Below are positions 20,090-28,012 of a stretch of DNA of 64,000 nt, in pieces. A model generated the notes under the pieces. It saw only the letters and a list, made by a program, of their open reading frames with translations, searched no databases and was not told where the DNA came from. The position numbers and the translations under genes were made by a program. Positions within the stretch are counted from its first letter, which is position 1. Every line of letters starts with the position of its first letter. The stretch is taken from positions 124,001 to 188,000 of the forward strand of contig NW_015961990.1 in NCBI RefSeq assembly GCF_000497045.1. Reading direction: 5' to 3'. Origin of the DNA: Kalmanozyma brasiliensis GHG001 (taxonomy: Eukaryota > Basidiomycota > Ustilaginomycetes > Ustilaginales).

Positions 20090-21154
20090 CGTTGCGATTC
20101 GTGTGGGGTGTGCGAAGGGAGGGTGATATGTGAGAGGGATGTGGTGTGAGCGATGGTGTGGAGAGTGGAGAGCGGTCTGGAAATGAAAAATTGCAGGAAG
20201 AACCGGAAAAAGTGCACATTCGAGCTCAAAATTTGGAGAGGCAACAGGTCGCAGCTTCGACCAAACCTCTCTGAGAAGGCTGAATAAAAATGGCGCCCAA
20301 GAGAAGGGGCGATGTAACAAATTCGAATTTTGCAGGGTCGATCACGAGACCTCGAGCGTCTATATCGTGCGAAGTGAGATTTCTCCAGCTGGCCAACCGC
20401 AGTTTTTTCTCAGGAAGAAAGCCAAAAGGCACTGCGAAAAATTTGGCTCAGCCTCGAGTCTTCTTGCTCGACGCACCGACTGCTGCGACTTCCACCACCA
20501 TCATCCTCACCATGGTCACAAGTCTGCCCGCTGGTCGGCGCGACTTGTAAGTGCGTTGACCCTCTGGCTTCTCATAACGTAAGTGTCCGTTCGTCACAGC
20601 AGCGACTGCCGAACGATGGCCTTTCTCAAAGGATTACACACAACCACACGCATGATGTTCGTGATTGCGTATCCAATCAGAAATTTTATACACGAATCAG
20701 ATGATCAGAAGCCATCGATGGAAGCAGCAGCATACAGCACCAGTATGGAGCATCTGACTGACTCGTCTCTTGTGCGCCTCCTTTGCTTGCTACGATCAGA
20801 ATATCGCTACCGAGCCATATACCCTTTCCACTCAGCATTCGTTCTCGACAGGTTCGTAGTTCATTCCACCACAGGCAAAATCAACCTTCGAGCAGCACAG
20901 CATCGCATTCAACGGCTCACAGCATCCCATCGACGCACAAAAGGATGCAACAGCATTTTACAAACTAGAGTCTCGCGGTCTTGGTTCGCGTTAACTTTGC
21001 AAAGCTTACTGATTCTACGTCGCTTGCTGTAGGCCGTTCGGATGCGATGCCACGTGCTGCTTCTTGGTCGATGCCGCAGGGAAGGACGAGTCTTTGCTGA
21101 CCATTCGTCGTCATTGCTCTTCGTATTGCTCAGACGCGATAAGGACATAACACG
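20090..21154. other. Intergenic NHP2 to RNase P-like gene, with a candidate short first exon
   Basis: The left part is the NHP2 promoter. Three AAATTT-type boxes occur at 20226-20235, 20318-20336 and 20434-20453. An ATG at 20512 begins 35 nt of open frame that stops at a perfect donor, GTAAGT (20547). Joined to an acceptor at 20599 the frame could continue to 21032, but I recognise no family in that reading. A small unidentified gene is possible. The remainder shows no other feature. Confidence 0.3.
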
Positions 21155-22584
21155 ATGCAATGCGTGCGTCAAGCTGTCCAGCTGCCACGCCTTAGCCGGA
21201 CACTAGCGTTGGCGCCGTCATGGACCTCAGCTGATCGGAGTCCGGCGTTGTCGCTCCGCAAGTCGTCGACACAGGCTTCGTCCTCGACGACTCCTCGCAT
21301 TCTGGTAAGCTTCACAGTCTTTCCATCTTCCCTACTTCCCTCTCCCTTTCCACCTTGCATTTCAATTTGACCCTTGGGACGATCATCGTCATCAAGGTCA
21401 CTTTCTTTGGCGCCGGTGCACGTGGCGCGGTTGAGCTTCGGCTCGACCTGCGTCCCTAGCACAGTATCGTCTGATTGGGAGCGACATCCTCGACATAGGA
21501 GGAGGCCACGAGCCTGCCCTCACGGGCGGGCGAGTGGACGTGTAAAAAACGCGATCACCCTGGCGGCGGCTTTGCCTAGATCAATGTGCCCTTGTCACCT
21601 CTTCGCCTGTGTTGCGCTTTCCCTTTTCCGCGCTGTTCGACCTCTTGGGGGTAAACGGCGGCCTTGGAGGGGGTCTGCGCCGGGATGAATGTACTTGGGC
21701 TGGCACCCTAATTTCATAGCACTTGGAGTGAGGTACTATGTACCAATGCTCGTTTGAGGCTACAACCTAGGGTCCTGGCTACATTTTGGTATCCATTCGC
21801 ACTCTCTTCTCTCTCGGGTGGATGAAAGCGAGTCGTGGTCACTGACACTCATCTTCCTTCGATGATGTCGATCCCGCAGGTCAAGCCTTTGCCGCACGCG
21901 AGTCTGGAAAAGGGTCTGAGCCAGTTCTTCATTCCCAGCAGGAGCGAACCCTCGTTCCACTGCTCTGACTTTACGATGATTCTCAAGCCCTTTCCGCGGC
22001 ATCTGGTCGACGGGAATGGGTGCTTAGACGAGACTCGGTTGCTGCCACATTGGCTGCCGATGCCTCCGCACCTTTCGACTCATCAAGGGCGTCACTTTCG
22101 ACTGACATTCGGTTCTCCGCCTGTAGCATCGTCTGATGCGTCGAGTCCGGGAGATCACGATGGCGAGGCTCGATGGGAGCCCCTCGAAGTTTCTCTGCCC
22201 ATGTTATCGAAGGCAGATGATGCAAGGCCGGTCCTTCGCGTGTTTGTCATGTCGACCAAGAAACGCATCCACAAGCGCGCGGTGATTCGACACCGTGTCA
22301 GAACCAAGCTGGTCGCTGCCCTTCGCACGGCCATCTTTCGCCTGCAAGAAGCGAACCTGGACGTCGAAAGACTGCTCGATCTGCGCAAGAACGTGATCAT
22401 GCTCGTCGCTCAGCCGACAGTCTACCTCAAGGACGTGGACACACTGGTGCAAGAGGTCGACAAGGCTCTTCGGCGAATCACCCAGCAAACTTCTTCTCGG
22501 TCTGGCAATTCAACCTCAACGAACAAGTTCCCTGCCGCTGGAAACAGTCGCACACATCGACGTCCGAACAAACCACCCGCATAG
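21155..22584 (+). CDS. Bacterial-type RNase P protein (RnpA-like), probably mitochondrial; two exons
   Basis: The model has exon 1 at 21155-21304 (50 codons, phase 0), an intron at 21305-21879 (GTAAGC donor, CTGAC branch at 21842, CGCAG acceptor) and exon 2 at 21880-22584, giving 284 residues. Exon 1 is Arg/Ser-rich and nearly free of acidic residues, like a mitochondrial presequence. Exon 2 carries the RnpA fold order: a LRVFVMSTKK strand, then the helix HKRAVIRHRVRTKL, which parallels the bacterial RNR signature (KxAVxRNRIKR). The strand NVIMLVAQP and the helix VDTLVQEVDKALRRI then match the last strand and helix of bacterial RnpA. RnpA proteins bind the catalytic RNA of RNase P for tRNA 5'-end maturation. 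The 575-nt intron is long for this window, and a tail after about residue 250 is low complexity. Family recognition is by motif only. Confidence 0.72.
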
Positions 22585-23596
22585 CAACCAACAGTAAGTT
22601 TTGTTCTCAAGCACCTCTTCGACCAAGCGCGAGCCAGCGAGGATTATCAATTGTATCACCCTTCGGGGGATGCTGGAAATTACCGTCCGATATTGCTCCA
22701 TGAAGGACACTTACTAGGCTGTTTTAATGAGCTTTGCTCGCGCTTTCGAGGAGATGCTTTGCGTACACAAGCCTTGCAGCTGTACTGACATCTTGGGTTG
22801 CTGTTCCGATAGATATATCCCCTCTTCACCATCTACAATTTGATCCACACGGCGGCAAAAGACAAGGTACGTTCGATCCAAAGGAGGCGAGTCGCATCTC
22901 CCGCAACTACAATGATGAATTTCAATCAATCACGACGGTCTTCGTACACACACATGGCGAATCCGCCCTGCCACTAAACCCATTTTTCAGGGCACCCATA
23001 CTGAACCTTCTTGCGGGAACATGCGACTCGTCCCTCCGTGAGGGAGAAAGAGGATGGCGATGCTGACAAGGTTTTGTTTGCTGTTGCTGTGTTAGTTGCG
23101 CCAGTGTATACCCTCTCAATGATACCCCTTGACGACTTGGAGACCATGAATGATGTCGAGTGAAGAGATGTGATGCGTGACTGTGAGTGATACTGTTCGA
23201 TGAAGAGGGGAGTTGAAGGAGTGGTGACGGTGGTCAGACACGGTCGAGCAAGGTGATACCGAACGGAGAAGAAGTCCCGAGACGTTCCAAAGACATCGAT
23301 ATTCAGGGCAAAGCCGCCGCTCGCATCAAGTCGAAGCGGTCTCACATAACTTATGTCCCTGCTGCCCCCTACGGAACGTCACACACCTCAGGCTGCACGC
23401 AGATGGCCGTTGCAGGTTACGAAACAGATTGCAGACTAGCATTGCGAGAACCTACAGCTTGACCGCACCGGCGTCCAACAAGCCGGTCGTTTGAACTCGA
23501 CTTGGCCGCCGAGGGTGACACATCTGCCAGAGTCTTCACACAGACACTCTTGTCGGCAAAAACACAAAACGTACATTCCACAACGCATCGCAGCTC
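22585..23596. other. Intergenic with splice-like signals on both strands
   Basis: This 1-kb gap lies between two convergent genes, so it should be mainly 3' sequence. It nevertheless contains well-formed intron signals. On plus, blocks at 22727-22762, 22813-22866 and 22991-23041 join into a 46-codon frame. On minus, GTATAC, ACTAAC and TGTCAG occur between 23109 and 23060. Neither product is recognised. A GTAAGT donor at 22593 just after the RnpA-like stop suggests 3'UTR splicing or an overlapping transcript. Confidence 0.3.
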
Positions 23597-24343
23597 TTAC
23601 AACTTGACCGCACCCTGCGTCTCCTTGGGTACGCCAATGATCAAAGGCATCGTCACCGCGTTCAATCTCCTGAACGGCCACCCCAAACTACTGCCCATCG
23701 GCTTGTGATTCCATCGATCCTCAAACCTCGTCACCTTTCCATCCTCTCCTCGCTCCACCACCACCGTACTCACCATCTCCTTGACCATCCCCAGTCCCTT
23801 GACTTTATACTTTTGCTTCTGGACCCATTCGATCCTCCTTTCTTCCTCTTTGATGAGCTTCCACGCGAGCGTCTCCGACTGCGTGAAGGCAGCAGGCATG
23901 CCGTACCACTGCGCCAAATACTGTTTGGCTCCTTCGGCATGACAGATTGGATCGGCGAACACCGCAGTGGGTGACCAGCGGGTGAAGATATCCGGCGAAG
24001 GGCGGGCACCGAACAGATCCAGGGCGTCGCGGATGAGCTGTGCGGTCGACGAGGAGGGTTCGATGCGCGGGGTGGATTCGAACCCCGGAAAGGCGACCGT
24101 TTGAGATGGGAGGGATGGGGTGGACATGGTGGTGTAGGAGGCGGCGGGATGACCGAGTCGGAAGGTACGCTGCGAGGCGTGGATCGGCGGGGAGGAGGCC
24201 GAAACGAGGGGCGAGGAGGAGAGGATGAGGGCCGAGCTGGTTGCGTAGAGCGTGGAGAGGCCGACGGTGGGAGGGAAAGCGGCGGTAGTCGATGAGGCGG
24301 TAAGGCTGAGTGCGGCGAGTAAGGGGATGGGCGACAGTCTCAT
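23597..24343 (-). CDS. NTF2-like (SnoaL/DUF2358-type) protein, possibly organellar
   Basis: The product has 248 residues. The N-terminus is hydrophobic and Ala/Ser/Thr-rich (RLSPIPLLAALSLTASSTTA), which could be a signal peptide or a mitochondrial targeting segment. A cone-shaped NTF2-like domain is suggested at about 95-235: a helix DALDLFGARPSPDIFTRW, the strand AVFADPICHAEG, and C-terminal strands KEMVSTVVVERG and VTRFEDRWNHKP. The DP-x-C/F-x-G block and the final ED/W strand are typical of SnoaL-like and DUF2358 proteins, which have diverse or unknown functions. I can assign the superfamily but not a reaction. The gene is divergent from the mL38 gene. Confidence 0.7.
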   Translation of the reverse strand: MRLSPIPLLAALSLTASSTTAAFPPTVGLSTLYATSSALILSSSPLVSASSPPIHASQRTFRLGHPAASYTTMSTPSLPSQTVAFPGFESTPRIEPSSSTAQLIRDALDLFGARPSPDIFTRWSPTAVFADPICHAEGAKQYLAQWYGMPAAFTQSETLAWKLIKEEERRIEWVQKQKYKVKGLGMVKEMVSTVVVERGEDGKVTRFEDRWNHKPMGSSLGWPFRRLNAVTMPLIIGVPKETQGAVKL

Positions 24344-24738
24344 TGCTTTGTGTGCGAGGTGCGATGAGGATGGTGGTGGGAGGACAGGAAAGTTGTTCGC
24401 GAGGGTCGATAGATAAGGGTTCTCGCAAGGGCCGTCTCAGTCAGCTTGGCCCCCAAGACGATCTCCCCTGTGACAGCATGGCTGGAGTAGGATGAATATG
24501 CCTCCACCCAACGTCACTTTTCGTCACGTCAGCTGTCTCATTCCGCGGAGGCGCGCGTTTTAGCCAATGTTACACCGTGATTGTCAATGGGTCCGGTGAA
24601 ATTTCTGGCAGTCTCGTGCGGTTGGAAGGAAAACCCTGCGAGCTCGACCGACGCACTCTTTTTTTGCTGCGACTTTTTGGACTCGACCCTTCACCCCTCC
24701 AATATCGACCACCTCCTCACCCATCACGACGAGCAACC
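24344..24738. promoter_or_regulatory. Divergent promoter, NTF2-like / mL38 genes
   Basis: This 395-bp divergent spacer contains an AAATTT box (24594-24607) about 140 bp before the mL38 start and a CAACGTCACTTTTCGTCACGTCAG stretch around 24510-24533 with two TCAC repeats. The mL38 frame is open upstream of its ATG to 24577 but lacks conserved residues there. Confidence 0.45.
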
Positions 24739-25821
24739 ATGGCGACATCAGCAACTCGAACAGCGTGTCGGTCGCTATTGCGAACCCAACGACGCAGTCT
24801 CAGTCACTCGGCTCGCGCCTCCTCCTCCTCATCATCATCGAATCCGACCTGGCAACCGCTGCTCCAACCAGGCGTCTTGCCTGCCTACGACGAGGCGCTC
24901 GCCTACCTCTCCAGCCACGCTTCGGATCTTCGCACCCGCATCACCTCTCTTGACACCGACACTTCGCTCTCCACCTCAGACCGCGCTGCTCTCAAAGACT
25001 CACTCGAGATCGCCGCCCGCATCAACGACCCGTCCACCCTCGCCGCGTTCCAATCCTCCTCGCCCACGCACTACGATGCATCCAACCCAGCGTTCCGTCA
25101 CCTTCGCGAGCGTGTGTGGCGCCGCGACTCCGGCGTGCTGACCAAAGTCATGGAGAGGTGTACACTCATGCATGTGCTGCCCGATGTGCTGGCGGGCTTG
25201 ACGCCGACGGTGGATGTGCAGGTTGCCTTTGGCACGGGTAGCGGGTTCACGGACCACGAAGCTAAAGGAGGAGATGTGCTGGTCGGAGCTTTCGTCGAAC
25301 CTAGCGCCACCGTCCAGGCGCCCAGGGTAGAAGTGAATGTCTTTCACGAGGAGTCCAAGAGGTATACCCTGGCGATCCTCGATCCCGATCAACCAGATGA
25401 GGACGTAGGTGGATTCAAGACGACTCTGCTGGCCCTGAAAGAGGATGTACAGTTGAGTGCGACGAGCGATCCCACGGTTGATCTGACCAAGGACATGGAG
25501 GTGAACTGGATCCCGCCTCACCCACAACAAGGCACACCCTACCACCGATACACCACGGTTCTGTTCGAACAACCCACCCCCGCGTCGAAGGGAGAGGTGG
25601 ATAGGGAGAATTTCAACCTCCGCACCTTTGCGCAGGAACGAGGGTTGACGCCGGCAGGCATCCATTTCTGGCGCGCAAAGTGGTCGCAGGAGTCCGCAGA
25701 CACGATCAGCGGGATTTATCGGGATGTGTTGAAGAGGCAGGAGCCCAAATATGCAAAGCCGCCGAGCGAGGATAAGGTGCGCAAGCTGGTCGGCGATGGG
25801 GGATCCAAGTGGTATTCCTGA
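24739..25821 (+). CDS. MRPL35: Mitochondrial large-subunit ribosomal protein mL38 (MRPL35)
   Basis: The product has 360 residues from the ATG at 24739. This Met opens an Arg/Ser-rich mitochondrial presequence (TACRSLLRTQRRSLSHSARA), whereas the upstream in-frame region lacks any start-like signal. A helical N-terminal region (about 35-140) is followed by a PEBP-like beta fold at about 145-330 (TVDVQVAFG, RVEVNVFHEESKRYTLAILDPD, HRYTTVLFEQP, AGIHFWRAKW). This combination defines fungal mL38/YmL35, a central-protuberance protein of the mitoribosome. PEBP ligand-site residues are not fully kept, as usual for the ribosomal branch. Length fits the family (yeast 367). Confidence 0.9.
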   Translation: MATSATRTACRSLLRTQRRSLSHSARASSSSSSSNPTWQPLLQPGVLPAYDEALAYLSSHASDLRTRITSLDTDTSLSTSDRAALKDSLEIAARINDPSTLAAFQSSSPTHYDASNPAFRHLRERVWRRDSGVLTKVMERCTLMHVLPDVLAGLTPTVDVQVAFGTGSGFTDHEAKGGDVLVGAFVEPSATVQAPRVEVNVFHEESKRYTLAILDPDQPDEDVGGFKTTLLALKEDVQLSATSDPTVDLTKDMEVNWIPPHPQQGTPYHRYTTVLFEQPTPASKGEVDRENFNLRTFAQERGLTPAGIHFWRAKWSQESADTISGIYRDVLKRQEPKYAKPPSEDKVRKLVGDGGSKWYS

Positions 25822-26058
25822 AGGGATCGCTTGCAATGAAGATGTTTCATGTATGTTCGGTCGCGATTGTGTGAATTGGCTCGAAGCCTGTGTTGCATTC
25901 GAGGCTGTGATGCGAGGCATGTTGTTAAAGGTGGTGGTGCTGAGAGGTGACGACCTCAAGACCAGCTCGACGCATCTCAATCTTGACCACCAAGACACTC
26001 GCACAACGGACGAATGTGATGACGTTTTCTGATTGCAACGACCACGCATCCCTCGGAC

Positions 26059-27018
26059 CTACGTCCACAAACCGTACTTCTTGCTCGGCCACGTCTGCCA
26101 GAGTCGGATGGTGCCGTCTTCGCTTCCACTGGCAGCCAACTCTCCATCGGGACTGTAGCTCACCGCGTGTGCGGGTCCGTGGTGGCCCTTGTGGAGTTCG
26201 CGCTCTGTGCCCGATTCGTAGTCGAAGATCCTTACCCAGCCGTCCCCACTTGATCCTGCGACGAATCTGTCCGCCAAGGTTGGGTGGAGGCTCGCTGAGC
26301 TGACGGGAACGCTGAGGGTATGTTTCTTCCTCACCTGCCTCGTTGCTGCGTCGATAAAGTAGACCTCTTTGCCACTGGTCACCGTCAGCAGCTCCCCAGT
26401 AGGTCCGGTGGATCGCTCCATACTCGTGATCGGTTCGGTGAACACCATCTCGTGGGTCTTCGTCAACGTCCTCGTATCCCACCACCTCACCACCTTGTCC
26501 TCCCCCGCACTCACCACGCCCTCCCGTTCGTTCCTGTGCCAGACGCAGCTCTTGACCGTCCCTGCGTGCGCGAGTCCTTCCTTATCCACCAAATACTCCA
26601 CCCCGTCCGGTCGGGCCAAATCGAACAGCCGCACCTTCTTCTCGTGTCCGCCCGTCACCACTTTCCCCCCCGGCCCATCGATCGCCACCGTCCGGACGAT
26701 GTGGTTGTGCGGAAACGTGTGCAGGCATTCACCCGTGAAGGTATCCCACACTTTGGCGGAGAAATCTGCAGATCCGGTAATGGCGATACTCGCATCGGAG
26801 CCGGAGAGCTTACCGCACCATACGGCACCTTTGTGACCCAAAAAGGTGCCCACCCAGTCTCCGAGCCAGTCCCGAAGCATAGGGTTGCCATCTTTGCATG
26901 AGGAGAGGAGCGAGTACGTGCCGTCGTCTTGCAGGTCCGAGAACTCGAGGTGCACGACGGGTCGGGTGTGACCGGAACATGTCAGCGGGACCGACTTTTG
27001 GATTGGAGTTGAGGACAT
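26059..27018 (-). CDS. STRAP: STRAP/UNRIP-like WD40 protein
   Basis: The product has 319 residues, essentially a single seven-bladed WD40 propeller. Repeats end in recognisable motifs: LRDWLGDWVGTFLGH, SAKVWDTFTGECLHTF, KVRLFDLARPD, VVRWWDTRT, VYFIDAAT, VRIFDYESG and IRLWQTWPSKKYGLW. The N-terminal GHTRPVVHLEFS and the C-terminal LWQTWP-x-KxYGLW block are characteristic of the STRAP/UNRIP family, which in animals joins the SMN complex and TGF-beta signalling and in fungi is linked to translation control. Convergent with the mL38 gene (237 bp apart). The role in this organism is inferred. Confidence 0.9.
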   Translation of the reverse strand: MSSTPIQKSVPLTCSGHTRPVVHLEFSDLQDDGTYSLLSSCKDGNPMLRDWLGDWVGTFLGHKGAVWCGKLSGSDASIAITGSADFSAKVWDTFTGECLHTFPHNHIVRTVAIDGPGGKVVTGGHEKKVRLFDLARPDGVEYLVDKEGLAHAGTVKSCVWHRNEREGVVSAGEDKVVRWWDTRTLTKTHEMVFTEPITSMERSTGPTGELLTVTSGKEVYFIDAATRQVRKKHTLSVPVSSASLHPTLADRFVAGSSGDGWVRIFDYESGTERELHKGHHGPAHAVSYSPDGELAASGSEDGTIRLWQTWPSKKYGLWT

Positions 27019-28012
27019 GGTTGGTAGAGGACGCGGGGACAGTCGTGCTGCGAGGATGAGGTTGCGTGAGCTTGTGTCGCTTTTGGTCGCTGACCTGCGC
27101 GGGGTGTTCGCTCGAAGAAGACTATTGGCACGTGTGGGAGGCGCTAGTGTTGAATCGGTATGCTTTGCCGTTGCGATCCAGACGTGCTTGCGTATCGACG
27201 GTCGAAACGCTGCTGGCTGCTGATGAGATCAGGAGTCGAATGTGATCCAGGGTATATCGTGAGGTAGCCGAGATGAGGCGTGATTGGGAAAGACGGAGCA
27301 GGTGCTGAGGCGGACGAAGCCAGGCAGGATCGTAGGAGGAGTGAATGCTCGAGGCACGTTTCCTTGGTGTGAGAGCAGCGAGAGCTTTGCTCGATGACGA
27401 TCGTTTTTGCAATGGATGTGAGACAAGTGTTGATCAGGAGATGAGCGCAGAGCTGCCTGACGATTCTCGTTCGAGATGCTGCTATTGGATTTGGTCGAAG
27501 ATGCTGCGTCGTGAAGGTGAGTCCAGGTCTTGACGATGCTGACTAGTTCGAGAAAAATGAGCTCGTTGGGGGCGTCAGATGCTGAACTAACGCGGCCGCA
27601 CGGGGGGATCAGAGGCGTAGTATTTGCCGAGGCGATCGATGAGCAAAGTATGAGGGGTAAGGGAGGCCAAAAAGCAATCGTGATGCTAAGGCAAGGCCCG
27701 TGGGATGAAAACGATGTCGAGAAGAAGAAACGAGGAGATGGCTGAAGCGTCGCACACAAAAGAAAGGCCGCCAAATTTCATTTTCCTCGCCCGCGGTTGA
27801 CGGGAGAAGCACACAGAGACAAAAGAGGCAATTTTATGCAGTCCACTGCCCCGATTTGCAAACAGACCCTTTGGCCCGATATGTCGCACTCGTTGGTTTC
27901 GACGGTCGCGATGTGAGTGGCCATCGCCGGACAGAAGGAATTGGGGTAGACGGAGATGACGATGATAAGGCATGATGATGAGTTGCGACGTGTGAGATGC
28001 TGCAAACAAAGA
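27019..28012. other. Intergenic STRAP to Clr2-like gene
   Basis: A 994-bp gap between two genes on the minus strand, holding the STRAP promoter and the Clr2-like 3' region. A CCAAATTTC box occurs at 27769-27779. Open frames here have no recognisable domains, and I see no RNA gene. Confidence 0.45.

Noticed and set aside
24060..24095. GGATTCGAACCCCGG, resembling a tRNA T-arm
   Set aside because: It lies inside the NTF2-like coding sequence and has no acceptor, D or anticodon arms around it.
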